Counted from the stretch's first letter, positions 10,672-21,700 are shown. The stretch: 64,000 nucleotides of DNA from Ischnura elegans (GCF_921293095.1 NC_060259.1:41831812-41895811), one strand, 5' to 3'. Notes: generated from the sequence alone by a model not told the origin. A program made the numbers and translations.

Positions 10672-11639
10672 ATGGTCCATTTTTATCCTCATTTGAAAAG
10701 GGCCAGATTGGCGCCCATGCGATGCCACTCCACGTGACGTCACAGGGACCTAGTTTCTATAGGAGAAGATAGGAGTTATACGTCGTCTGAGGTTTCCAAT
10801 GCATGCATGAGGCGCAGAGCTCAGGGAAACATGTCTTAATAATCACTTATTAAAACTGGCTAAGGTCGGAAAGTTTTCCTCGTTTGATAAGGTATTAATA
10901 ATCTTAAGGTTTCTACATAAAGTCTTTAGTGGTTCTCTACGGACAAACGAAATTCTCCCTCTTTTCCGATTTCATATTCCTCCTCGCCCCTTACGAAATA
11001 ACTCTCTGCTTCACATTCCGCGATTCCGTCTCTCCATCTCTCAACGCTCTCTGTTCTTCCGAATCCCCTCCTTGTTTAACTCCATCGCTTCGAAAATCCC
11101 TTCCCTGGACCTATTTTCCTCTGCTACTAGTTACAAAGCCACCTTAAAATACCATCTCAATAATTCACCATTGTCTAATCAATAGTGCCCCTTCTCACGT
11201 TTAAAAATTTTGTTTACTGTTACTTTTCATTTACTGTGCTATTGTTTGTTATCTTTTATATATTATTTATTTAGGAACAGCCAATGTAAAGGCCTTTGTG
11301 CCGTTTTTGGTGATGAAATAAATAAATAATCCTTATTTAAGCCAAGCGCTACCAGGCGGCAGGGCACTAGGCTACCCGCTGGCAGCCTGCGACGTATCAG
11401 CGCTAAGCCTCGCCTCAAGGTCACCTCACCGGGCGGAGGGGGAACCAGAAATACGACGTACGGAGAGATTTCCCATCATTCCTACTAACGCGTCGCGTTT
11501 TCGCGCGCTTGAAAATTTTCACTTTTCATTTAATCGCGAAAAATAGATATTATCATTTAAAAATCTAAAAGCGTGAAATACGTATTCCAGGAGTAATAAT
11601 CTTTCGATTAAGGCAATAAAAAAATAATAGGAAACCACC
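10672..11639 (+). repeat. Dispersed repeat of unknown class, copy 2, split by a LINE
   Basis: This is the counterpart of 1050-1592, with matching order of GTGACGTCAC, GCATGCATGAGGC, CCAAGCGCTACCAG and the AATCTTTCGATT end. Continuity is broken at 10906-11324 by a retroposed LINE. Removing that insert gives about 550 bases collinear with copy 1. Confidence 0.75.
10906..11324 (+). mobile_element. 5'-truncated LINE insertion with target duplication
   Basis: An open frame enters from the left and stops at TAG 11183-11185. Its product includes HIPPRPLRNNSLLHIPRF, RSLFFRIPSLFNSIASK and YKATLKYHL. That is the usual end of non-LTR ORF2 proteins (an R-x-P-x-x-R strand, an SFFxR-x-x-xLWN-like block, then FKxxL). 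A 3' UTR follows, with GTAAAGGCCTTTGTGCC and an AAATA-repeat tail. The direct repeats AATAATCTT (10897-10905) and AATAATCCTT (11325-11334) bracket it. Copy 1 of the host repeat shows the empty site. Confidence 0.85.
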
Positions 11640-12045
11640 CTATTTGTGCACTGCGGGTGACTCCCGTAAATTCATCACCGTGGCTAGTCCAGGTATACTT
11701 AAAACTAAATAATTCCCATATCTATCCGTTTGGCAAAATATCTCTCCTAATTTATCGTTTCTTTCGTACCAGGAAATAAAGCGGGGTTCCAATATCTTCT
11801 CCGTGTCTCTTTGAAAAATATCTATACTCAATTTATCGAGCAATTTAAGCAGAGCGCGTTGCCACCGAGTCTCCAGCGGCTCCCAGCCTCATTCCTTTAA
11901 CATCTGTGTAACGCTTTCTGTACGCTCGTGGCAGTTTCTGACGGATTGTGCAGCTTACCTATATATTTTACTAAATTCTCGAATTAAGTCTTTCTACCGG
12001 ATCCCATATGCTCGGTGCATATTCAAGGTGTGGCCGGAAGAGTGC
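11640..12045 (-). pseudogene. LINE reverse transcriptase C-terminal fragment, family V, minus strand
   Basis: The minus-strand translation runs from RPHLEYAPSIWDP through ERTESVTQMLKE and GWEPLETR to LLDKLSIDIFQRDTEKILEP and RNDKLGEIFCQTDRYGNY. RPxLEYxxxVWDP followed by a leucine-rich GWxPLExRR block is the region after the reverse transcriptase palm in many animal LINEs. Stops and lost consensus residues show it is dead. The same C-terminal block is found at 12915-13680 on the other strand. Confidence 0.85.
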
Positions 12046-12914
12046 GCAATTTTAGTTGTTATCAATGTAAAATTAACCTCTAGGGAAAGAAAGGTTGAAA
12101 AAATATGTAATGGAAATGTATCAAACTAAACAAAAGCGAAATAAACTGGCTACTTTTATTATTATATTACTCATTTTATTTCATTGTTCTATTAAAATAT
12201 TTATTAAATATCGTATAACTTTAATTATGCATAAAAAGCTCGGTCCCATCATTTTACGAACTTAGCTTGTTAGTTATACGGGTTCTCGTGGACGAAGTGA
12301 TACCAAGCAGGATTATTCTGGCAGCCCAAACCGTAAGTGTAAATGAACTTCCGAGTATTACTTATGGCTTCTTGCGTTTACAAAGGGCTGCCCACGGGCA
12401 GAGGGCAGTGAACCCATGACTATCTTGGTAGGCCATTCAAAGACTAGCCCAAGGAGCAACAGGGCCGTCCTGTTGCAAGTGAGGCCGATATATCGACTAT
12501 TTCTCCTAGAAATGGACTATGAATCTTCTTTTCTCGCATAACTCAGAACTACGAAAGGAATGCATTTTCCTCTTAAGGGCTCGTGACAATTGTTAATATT
12601 TCATATCAAAATCAAGAGGAATCGCAGTCGGAATATGACAGGTAACAAGAGATTTTTTGGCACTTGCATATTTATTTCTCTATATTTGCTTTCTCACCAT
12701 AACTCCAGTGTACGTTATATTATTTAATAGCCTTGAATTGTATTATCCGTAGATTCTCAGATTGTACCAAGATCTGTTAAGATAAGCGCGGTTTATCTCA
12801 TTTTACAGTTCACGTATTTACAGAGTCCAAGGAAAATGTAATGAGCTGAAAGAGACCCGTGCTTCCCGGGCCCGTTAAGGGTCTTCGGCTGTGAGACCCC
12901 CGGCATTGATCTCA
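12046..12914. other. Spacer between two opposed LINE fragments
   Basis: No coding signal is recognised. A small hairpin, GCAACAGG-GCCGT-CCTGTTGC, lies near 12,457-12,477. GC-rich patches at 12,370-12,480 and 12,850-12,900 have no family I recognise. Confidence 0.4.
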
Positions 12915-13680
12915 CGACTTTTAAGACCTATTTTATCCACTCAGGTTTAAGTTCATGAAAAAGAGGGAAAAGACATAATCCGCTCGCTTAATAAAGTACA
13001 AAGGAAAGCTGCGCGATTCGCCAAAAACTTCTACGGGTGTACAGAAAGTCTTATAGCGTTTTTAAACGAATTACTGAGGTTGGTAGCCGCTAGAGACTCG
13101 GAGGCTACGCGCTAGGCCAGGGGTCTCCAATTTACTAGGCCAAGAGGGCCACATTCCAAGTTCCGAATCGCCCCGCGGGCCGGATAGCAAATTAGCCGAT
13201 GACCGAAGTATTCGATACTAACGTCTACTGAAGAATCCGGTGGCGTTTTTCTTATTTACGAAAAGTTGAAGGCGACTTTGACGTGCAGCAAGGGCAGTAA
13301 AAGACTTTTACTGACCTTGACGTGCAGTACAGCGCTGCAATGCTCCTAGCGGAGTCTCACAGAGTTAAAAGTGCGAGAATCGCGCGCTACTTGAAACGAG
13401 TGCGCCGTATTTTGGAGACCCCTGCGCTAGGCTAAGATTGCTTGAGCATATCTTTGAGAGCGACACGAAGAACAACATACTAGAACCCCTCTACATTTCC
13501 TGGTCTGACAGAAACGATAAGTTGAGAGAGATATTTTGCCGAACGGATAGGTATGGGACTTGGTTTTTACTTTCTTCTTTAGAGCATTTCCTTATTGTGA
13601 GTAGACGGCTGGTGTCCTAACACCCCCCGCAATACGCCTATTGAGGCTGCTAGTAGATGTAGAAGTGGACCCTGGGAACG
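12915..13680 (+). pseudogene. LINE reverse transcriptase C-terminal fragment and 3' UTR, family V, split by hAT
   Basis: The plus-strand frame reads DIIRSLNKVQRKAARFAKNF, then (after the hAT insert at 13118-13424) LLEHIFESDTKNNILEPLY and RNDKLREIFCRTDRYGTW, close to the minus-strand fragment at 11640-12045. VQRKAARF is the standard motif of this LINE region. The 3' UTR begins at GGCTGGTGTCCTAACACCCC near 13,607 and contains a hairpin-like ATACGCC...GAGGC...GTAGATGTAGA stretch that recurs at 27.5, 28.8, 31.7, 31.9, 32.2 and 47.6 kb. Confidence 0.85.
13118..13424. mobile_element. hAT MITE, perfect TIRs and 8-bp duplication, inserted in a LINE
   Basis: The ends are a perfect 13-bp inverted pair, CAGGGGTCTCCAA and TTGGAGACCCCTG. 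The target duplication CGCTAGGC is exact at 13110-13117 and 13425-13432. An 8-bp duplication with CAG-type ends is diagnostic of the hAT superfamily. The 307-bp element has no frame of note, includes CpG-rich internal blocks (GGCCGGATAGCAAATTAG, GACGTGCAGCAAGGGCAG) and splits LINE sequence that reads through on both sides. Confidence 0.95.
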
Positions 13681-13880
13681 GGCCATCCGCCGTGCATGCG
13701 ATGACAGAGTGATCTTAAGCGTCACGCTTCGTGACAGCAAGGCATGCATTCCAAGTTCTTTGGTTCATTTGTAAACCTCTAAGTTCTTCGTTCACCTTTT
13801 ATGTACTTATAAATTCCAAACACAAAACGTTTAGCCAGCACGTGCGCTTATCGCACCGGATGCCCAGAGAATTCGACGTA

Positions 13881-15315
13881 CACTGAAAAAACACTTTGGA
13901 TATGAGAATCGTAGGTTTGGGTGTCACACCCAAAGCTGAGGTGAAGGAAAGGACTTGTCCATACATTTGGTTGTGTCACCCAAAGGGAATGGGTGATGAG
14001 GAGTTGGATGTTCCAACTACTCCTTTGGTTGCTACATCCAAAGAAGATGACGAGTACTTTGGGTGTGAGAACCAAAGCGTTGGGTAGCTCATCAAAACAA
14101 TGTTTGGATGCCGAATGAAAAGTTTAGATCACCTGCCCAAAGGATTGCGCCCCTACTCCTTCCTCCCTCCTATTCAGCCCCACTACACTTTAATATTGTT
14201 CTTTTTCAACCCATTTCTAACAGTGCAACTAAAAAATGAGAAAACCTAGCTCTGTAGTTGTCATAATACCGATCTATTATCACATAATTCAACATATTGT
14301 AATGTGCGTGGGTGGAAAAATAAATATCCCCATTTGTAGAACAATAGAAGGAACATTTATTTCCAATATATAAACATACAGTTACATAAAATTCACTCCA
14401 AACACACAATTTTTCTCAATCTCTTCTTGTTCATTCTCCTTTCCTCGTCAATAACCTCCGTGCCAACGCTCTCGATGATTACTCCGCAAGACTCTCGATG
14501 AATCCACCGTTATAATATCATAAAAAAGTGCACAAAACACAGTGAATTAATATCATTATCAAATTCTATGCCAATAACATAAAATATTACTAAAATACAA
14601 TCACAACATATTATAAATATCATCGAGAAATACAAGAAACGTGAGACAATTTAACCTCAATAAATAAAGGTCAATGTTAATAAGCACAGCAGCATTTCCG
14701 ACAAAATATGATCTGAGAGTTTGAACTTTGTTTTAATAAGCACATAGAGATAACAATAGGAATCAGAAGAACTCATAAGCAAAGGGTGGTAGTGCGGGCA
14801 TGAGAATTAATGCAACATGGCGGTGAGAATAAACACAAAATGGCCGTGAGAATAAACAACAACTCGCAACTTACCAGCGAACACATGGATATAGGCTCCA
14901 AGTCCAGCCTTCGATAAGAAATTCGCCGTCCGCTCGTCCATAATCTCGAGCAGCAAGAGCAACGAAGCACAAGAGGCAGCAGAGTTCGCCCGTTTTGCCC
15001 ACAACAAGTCCACACGTGTCTACGGCTTCCACGGCTGAACACAGAACTACGGGTGCTAGAGAGCTTCATGAGATTGCCACCAGAGCGCGTAACAATAGAT
15101 TTAGATTTCGCACCTAAACCGGTAGAGTGCACTAACCATAACTTTGGTTCTCCCATCCAAAGGACGTTGACTGGACGTGTTTGGTGTGACATTCTTTGCC
15201 TTTGGTTATCACATCCAAAGAGTTAGTTCTGACGTCGCATGATTCTTGATGGTGCACCCAAACCTCCCCGCCCAAAAGGGTTTAGGGTGTAGCATCCAAA
15301 CCTGTTCTCTCAGTG
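13881..15315. mobile_element. CACTG-ended DNA transposon with subterminal CTTTGG-N9-CCAAAG palindromes
   Basis: The ends CACTGAAAAAACA and the complement of CACTGAGAGAACA are imperfect TIRs, with TA outside both (13879-13880 and 15316-15317). Inside lie six palindromes of identical geometry, [C]TTTGG-N9-CCAAA[G]: four on the left (13916-13934, 13966-13984, 14023-14043, 14057-14077) and two on the right (15142-15162, 15200-15220), with further partial units. Arrays of subterminal repeats as transposase-binding sites are typical of CACTA/EnSpm-type elements, which fits the CACTG ends; that class is inference. The AT-rich centre has no transposase core, so this is a non-autonomous or gutted copy. 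Confidence 0.7.
14875..14941 (-). CDS. Possible first coding exon inside the CACTG-ended element
   Basis: On the minus strand an ATG at 14941-14939 opens MDERTANFLSKAGLGAY and, 22 codons on, meets the strong phase-1 donor GCTG|GTAAGT. The frame stays open upstream, with an earlier ATG at 15013. The FLxxxGLxxYxxxF spacing resembles the first helices of SAM-like domains, but it is too short to assign. The exon lies inside the element, so it could be the start of the transposon's own protein or an exapted host exon. No second exon was found. Two YY1-like ATGGC[CG]GTGAGAATAAACA direct repeats lie just inside the presumed intron (about 14817-14856). Confidence 0.25.
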
Positions 15316-15500
15316 TAAAATTCAATTCATGGCTCATTTGCAGTTCAAGTCGAGTTTCTTGTATTAAAAAATTACCATCCTCCGCATAACCCTTGGCTTT
15401 GGCCACTTCTTTGATCCTTATCACGTTCTCAAAACGCAAAGGATTTTGTTATACATCGTTTGCTTGGAGTGTGAGTGTTAATATAAAAGTAGACGCGCCC

Positions 15501-16045
15501 AAACTGGAGAAGGCTGAGCGGTTCAACTACTTGTACCGCGCGTTCGAAGGAAATAGACGCACCAGTTAGGATATCAGGAATAGAATTGCGTCAGCGAAGG
15601 AGATTCACACGAGTAGAAAAGAGGTTGGGCGGTTCAACTAATTGTGCCACGCGTCAGAGGAAAATAGACACATCATATCAGGAATAGAATTGCGTTAGCG
15701 AAGGAGATCCTCGAGAGTGTAAAAGAGGTATTGAGGGGTTCGTTGGGAAAGAGTTTAAAGAAAAATCTAGTGAGAAGCCTTTTCTCTGGAATGTAGCGCT
15801 TTAAGGTTCAGAAACTTGAACACTGAGGAAGGAAGACGAGAATACACTGGAGGTAATCGATTCATGGGTGTGGAGAAGAATGGACAAGGCGGACGGAAAG
15901 CATGAGAAATTACGAGGTGCTGAACAAGGCGAGCGAAGTGAGGGAATTTCTGGATGAGATGCGGAGGAGACAGAGGGTTTGGATGGAGCGAGCACTAAGC
16001 AAGGAGGGGATGTTAAAAAGCGACTAATTGTAAGTGAAGAATGTC
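15501..16045 (+). pseudogene. LINE reverse transcriptase fragment with internal 0.1-kb duplication
   Basis: Fragments in several frames read AERFNYLYRAFEGNRRTS and IRNRIASAKEIHTSRKE, later an ETWTLRKEDEN-like stretch, and then VIDSWVWRRMDK-like and RRRQRVWMERALSKEGMLK. This order (FxYLG, RRRIAxAK, ETWT, WxWRRM, RRRQxxWxGHxLR) is the thumb and post-thumb part of animal LINE ORF2. Units 15513-15623 and 15624-15727 are tandem copies of the first segment. Stops and frameshifts are frequent. Confidence 0.85.
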
Positions 16046-16154
16046 AGGTAAACAGAGAAGTGGGAGGATGCGAAAATCCTAAATTTTCTAAATAGTAGCT
16101 GAAGGCGTTCTAGATATTTTGTAGACATTTAGTACATATTTTGTGCTATGTGGG

Positions 16155-16345
16155 AACTCATTCCGATCCAAGCCACAGGCGTGTGAATTTCACGCATTCC
16201 GGGTGGCCTGTCAGTTCCTTTCGTCAGTACCTTGCACTTCATGGATTCTGTTCGGGGTTTCCGAAGGCTTCGCTTAGGATTCGAGCCCGGACTCCTCGAT
16301 CAACAGCCAAGCACCCTACCCACTTGGCTATCACGCAAAAAATAT
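16155..16345 (-). mobile_element. SINE, nearly complete, palindrome-tail family
   Basis: On the minus strand the head GTGATAGCCAAGTGGGTAGG (A box) is followed by GGGCTCGAATCC (B box), then GCCTTCGGAAACCCC and the tail GTGAAATTCACACGCCTG. The order matches the copy at 1617-1897 and here both boxes are legible. The overlapping 143-codon plus-strand frame is antisense to it and not a gene. Confidence 0.8.
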
Positions 16346-17058
16346 CATCTTTGACTCGGGATGATTTAGACGGGTTCTACCCCGTTAGTAAGCGGCTTCT
16401 TCAGTTCCCAAGTGCTCTTTTTCTTGACTCCTTCTATCTCTGTCCCAAGTTCATATTTATGTCTCAGTCACGGACTTTGAATTCTAATCTCTCGTTATTC
16501 CTCAAGGGAGTTTTTTTTCTCAATTCTTCCCTTGACTTTTTCCTCACTCGGAGAGTCAAGTGTAGTGTATAGGTACTACTATTCTGATCCTGGTTGAAAC
16601 CCTTTGGGTAGAAAAACGGGAATGATAGTTAAAAGCGCCAGATTCCTAGCTCGTGTTCCCAGACCTATTATGAGTGTCACCCAAGTGTGGTAGCGGATGA
16701 CTGATTAATGCTATCAGGTATTACGTAAAGCCAATGTCCCACGGTCATTTTTTCCGTAATTTCATTCATTAAAAAATCATATGTTAGAAATTGTAGTAAA
16801 TCTAAGTGTAGTAATTGTAACCATGTAAAAAAGAGTAGTCATGGCAACCATGAATCTAGTTGGTTCATATTTTACTACATGTGTAGTAAAACGCTGCGAG
16901 GTAAAGCATAACAAGGATCCTCGTCATTCTAACTGGAATTATTTCCGTGTACGTGGTAATTATGCCTCATGACATCGTCTATCTACCAGTTACTTCTCGT
17001 GCGCACTATAGTGCTCCACTCTTTCTTCTCCTATTCATCGTTAAGACTCTTAGTTCCC
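16346..17058. other. No recognisable feature
   Basis: AT-rich unique-looking DNA. The near-palindrome TTTTACTACA-TG-TGTAGTAAAA at about 16,870-16,891 is the only notable structure and has no partner elsewhere in the window. Confidence 0.4.
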
Positions 17059-17170
17059 CATATTGAAATAAATATTAGCAATTTTCCGCTATTATAAAAT
17101 TTATTACGACCTTGGTTTCAATATTACTCCATCATCTTATGGAATAAATTCCACCCCATCACGCTTGAAT
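17059..17170 (-). repeat. Hairpin-family repeat, possible Penelope-like terminal piece, copy 1
   Basis: The stretch from CATATTGAAATAAATATTAGC to CACCCCATCACGCTTGAAT recurs at 18341-18736 and, as an inverted pair, at 58971-59362. On the minus strand it contains GATGATGGAGTAATATTGAAAC followed by GGTC, a layout like the short stem plus GAAAC seen in Penelope hammerhead motifs. The core is degenerate. Sequence upstream on the minus strand (17175-17300) reads as possibly coding but I could not assign it. Confidence 0.55.
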
Positions 17171-18340
17171 GGATTTTATCCTCGTTCTTCAAAGTATCCG
17201 TCAATTTGATCACCAACACGCGCCTGCAGCACCAGTTCTCGAAGGCTCGAACTAAGTCTAACTTTTTAATAAGCGCTAAAACTTTTTGGCATCTTCAATA
17301 TTCCCTGCGAATTTTAAGGTTAGAACACAGCTTGATTAAACCCGTAAGGAGCTGTTAACTGGATTCAATGTATAGCATTTCTTTTATTTTGTTTTTAAAA
17401 TTGATTTCCGCCGTTTTTTATGCAGGAGGAAGTTTCGCGAAGCAATTTGAATCTCATTTCCTTTGAGCTGGTTTTCACCAGTCAGTCGGAGGTCATGCTT
17501 CCTGGCTAAATTGAATGTGCCTTGAAACGCATTCTCTCTTCAGCTCCGTTGATATTATCTTTCAATATTGTGTTTCAACTTACTTTCATAGGTCATTGCG
17601 TCAGCTTCGTCTTCAAACATGTATTTATTGGAGGTAAAATACACTTTCTCGATGCTAGTTACATTTTTCAGGGCTTCTTGCAGTTGCACTAGGCAAGCCG
17701 TGCAGTCGATTTTCTCTCTATCTTTGGTAGGGGTTCGATTGCACGAAATTGCGATTTCTCTCGCGTCATTAAAAATTCACGTGAAAACTACCAGTAATAT
17801 CGTTAAAGCATCCTCTAATTGCACGGCCGCAACTCAGTATGGCTATCCTGCTAACAGCCACCAGGGAAAAGAAAGAATTTTAGGACTGTAAAAATGGCAA
17901 TGAGAAGCAAGGAAAAGAACGACGCCGGCACATGTTCCCGTCATTTCATCTCAGAATTTTGTCTCAAAATCACTCTGAATTATTCTTTCCTGCGCACCTA
18001 ATGTTGTTTTGTAAGATTTGAGAGAGCAATTTCTCATATGAACACTGTAATATGATTTCGTTAAGTGGTGTCCTCTATCGGTAGCCGTGTGTGGTTTTTG
18101 TATTATGGTATGTGTTTTGTTACTGCTAGTGTACTCGTGATGCTGAGGTGTCCTCCATTTTGTGCGTTTAAGAGAGTGAAATATAAAAGATCAAAGAAAT
18201 ACTTTTAACACTTTTATTTTCAACCTGACCCTTAACAAAACCTAATATGCTATTATTGACAGCAATCTACCGTTGAACGCAAGTTTTGATAAAAGCAGAA
18301 TTAACGCCATAATTTCCATAAAACAAGCCTTTTCAACAAA

Positions 18341-18736
18341 GTATTGAAATAGACCAGTGGCGGATACAGATGGGGGGCGCGGGGGGCGCGCGCCCCTCCC
18401 TTGCGGGTCCGGCCGTATTGGCAAACATGGCAGAACCACGATTGTGACTTTTTTTATATCATAAGATGGCATTGTCTTATATATGTGTATAATTACATTA
18501 ATTAAAATTTTATTTTACTCTGCCTGTGACTTGATTATTTTTTATTGCGATATCGCGATAAAAAGTAAAGGCAACTCAATATATCTTTTGCGCCCCCCCC
18601 CTTGAGTGTTTTCTGTATCCGCCCCTGAAATAGACACTAGCAATTTTCCACGATTATAAAATTAATTAGGTTTCAATGTTACTACATCATCTTAAAGGTG
18701 ACCTCATATGGAAAAATTCCACTCCATCACGATTGG
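18341..18736 (-). repeat. Hairpin-family repeat, copy 2, interrupted by a hAT MITE
   Basis: TATTGAAATAGAC (before the insert) and ACTAGCAATTTTCCACGATT (after it) rebuild the same order as 17059-17170. The stretch ends at ATTCCACTCCATCACGATTG. The hAT element at 18355-18627 duplicated AAATAGAC within it. Confidence 0.65.
18355..18627. mobile_element. hAT MITE, CAGTGGCGGATAC type, 8-bp duplication
   Basis: Ends CAGTGGCGGATACAG and CTGTATCCGCCCCTG are inverted repeats with two mismatches. AAATAGAC is duplicated exactly at 18347-18354 and 18628-18635. G- and C-runs sit just inside the ends (GGGGGGCGCGGGGGGCGCGC). It has no coding capacity and is nested inside an older repeat. Confidence 0.93.
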
Positions 18737-21700
18737 ACCTTTAGATATCATTCAGCAAAGTTTTGAGACAAACCACTTTCTCTGTGCCTTTTCAAATCTG
18801 TCAATTCAACTTATCTCTCTGAACAGGTACATTACTCTACGTAATATTCATTCATAGAACGAAGCAACAGCTCAAGTATCCCCTGAAATATACAAAAAGA
18901 TGTTCATCTCAAGTGAATGGCCAGTGGCCGTTTTCGAAATCATGGCCTCGATGTTTCCACTTCGGCGAGCGGGACGTGTCTTCTTACTCGATTCCATCCT
19001 TCATCCCGGAATACGTCCTTCCTCCCTTCATCCTGTCCATAAAACATTTTTTTCTCCCTCGCTTACCCAACATCCTCCCCTCTCCACCATTTACAAGGGA
19101 AGAGGTCTGGTTTCAAACGCCCATGCCAACAGTGTTTTTTACGTGACACCATCAACGCCGACTACCTTCCGTCTGCTCCTTCCCTTTGCTCTGCATTTTA
19201 TAACTAGGCCCACTCCGAAGAATTCATTGGGACGGCATATTAACTTTAAAGTTTTAGAGCTTATGTAGAGAAGCAAAATGCCTCTGATCCTCAGCGTTTA
19301 TGTATAACAATAATCATATACATTAGTACAAATTTAATCATTAACACCACACATTATAACCTTTCATTACTTACAGCTCTGAATACAGTGTGAATGGAAA
19401 TGGTACTGCATTTCCAATCCACTCGCCAATTACTGATCGTAGCCGCAAGGACTGTTAACTATTATTCGTGCCACTATCACAATAGTAAATGTCTGAGGAA
19501 ATCCGTTTGAGTCGATTTGAGATAAAAATTTTAAATGTTTCAGCTAAAAACATAATTTTCAGAAAACTTCGAAGCGTAGAAGAAAAGGAATTGAACGAAC
19601 GAGAAACTTAATTTATTTTTCATCTCATAAAATAATTCTAGCTCTCTATGTTGAGTGGAAATACTTTTCCAAGATAAAAACTTGGAACCGCGGAACCGAA
19701 CCCAATGCTTAGCACATCGATCATCAGGGGGCGGGAGCTTTTTGCGGCCTTGGCGAGGGTTACAACAAATTTGAAGGTTAAAAAACCTTTTCCTAAAATA
19801 ATACATAAAGTTAAGGTGAAACGGTTTCCAAGTTAATTGATTTCGAATATGTAAAACGCTTGCCTTTATGTACAGAGGATACCCATTCATACAATTACTG
19901 CCGATACTTGCGAAAGATTAGTTTATGTGAAATTTTTTTAATTTTGTACTCCATTAGGGGAGGAAAAATAAATCGCTGTTACCTTCGTCAACTCGTACGT
20001 GATTAATTGTGATTATGTATCATTGAGAACTATTTTGAGGTTTAATTTTCTTCCAAATTCTCTTCACACATTTGCCGTTTATTTAATTTGCGAATCGTAA
20101 GGTTAAGGGGCATTATATGTGGATCGCATTAAACTAAAAACATTAGTCTTGAGATTTCACGGTACTTGAAATGTGTTTAGTCATGTTAAAAGCAGCACTG
20201 GAGAGCACATTAATAAATGTGAGCGGCCGGTACTGAGAATTTTTCCCACACGCCAAGAAATTCATGATTGCGAAGAAGAGAAAACTTATAATTACACGCT
20301 AGCCAGTGGGTTTCACTTGAGTCGCTTTGAATATGCATCCTTTCTAACCTCGGTCACAGTCTCTTAAGTGTTTTCATTTGGAACTGTAAAAAGAGCTGGA
20401 AATAATTTATTTTTTCCTGAGTTTCATCGTTATATTTCCATTAATACGCCAATTCCTACCTTTAAAAAAGTTACCCGCACTCGATTATTAACTTCAATAT
20501 TTCTCGTTAGAAAATTGCATGGCTGAATCTATGTGGTTCACAATATTCACGTGCTTGCGCTAGGCGAGCCAATTCCGGTGATTTATGTTTATTTCTTTTA
20601 ACCGCAATTGATAATTGGGGCTACGAATGTTTCCCAATTTCTAAAATACGACCTTATTTGGACTGAAGTTTGTATTGTGTTCAAATGTAATTTAATGAAT
20701 TAGAGATTTCCAGACTCCCTCATATAATACTAACATCTTCAATATCCCAATAAATCAAAATAATTCCCATTATTTCCAGAATCCCATTTTGCGAATATTC
20801 TCGTTCATTCACTCTTCTTCGAATTTTACCTTTTCATAGCTCTTTTGTTAAAAGTAAGCATTACAGTGACCGCTAATCGCTAACCAAAGGGATAAAACCG
20901 CATGATCTTGGGCACAGGAGCCTAACAAAATAACAGTATGGTTTGAAAAAATATGGATAGTCTTCTCCATTTGGATTAGGTAATGATGCTGACCAGAAAA
21001 GATGAGTGTCACATTTAGTCAAGAGTATTCATTTAAAACAATGAGGGCGCGGATGACTTTAAATCCCTTTTACTTTCGGATTGTGTGCCAAGAAGAATTT
21101 CAACAATACACTTTGTTTATATCTTGAAGTCTAGGCCTCTAATCTCAGCATCTATCATTTCCTTCAAAATTTCGTAATTATCGCATGATTGGTGTGCTTT
21201 ACTCTGCAATTATATGAAATTTTAATAAAGAATAATATTTTCTTTAATCACGCCAAATAGATGCTAAAAATGAGAATTAGAGGGGTAACCCTTGGTGTTA
21301 TGACTGGTGACATCACTGGAAAAAAACTAAAACCGATAAATACCCGCTCAATGAAGAAGATATAAGAACCGTCGGAAATTGGCGAAGACAAGACAAAGTT
21401 GATTCATGAAGAGCGTAAGGTGTAAATTTTTACCATTGCATTTGTAAATTAAACAAATAATACTTTACGGTGTTTGTTTGTGACGCATTATCTTGAGTGT
21501 ATCTGTTAAAATATATCGTGTATGCTGCGTGCCAGCTTCCTTTATTCGAAGAGAGCGTATTTTTCTTTCTGAAATGAGAGAGTTATTTGCTTTAGTTAAT
21601 CAGGCGGTGTCTAGGTTAGCAGCGCATGGGAATTATCGGATGTGTTCGAAGGGAGAGTCTCCGTCAGCGAAGAAAGATGGTGCGAGGAGATTGGGGGAAG

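Noticed and set aside
16141..16572. 143-codon plus-strand frame
   Set aside because: It runs antisense through a SINE and into flanking DNA.
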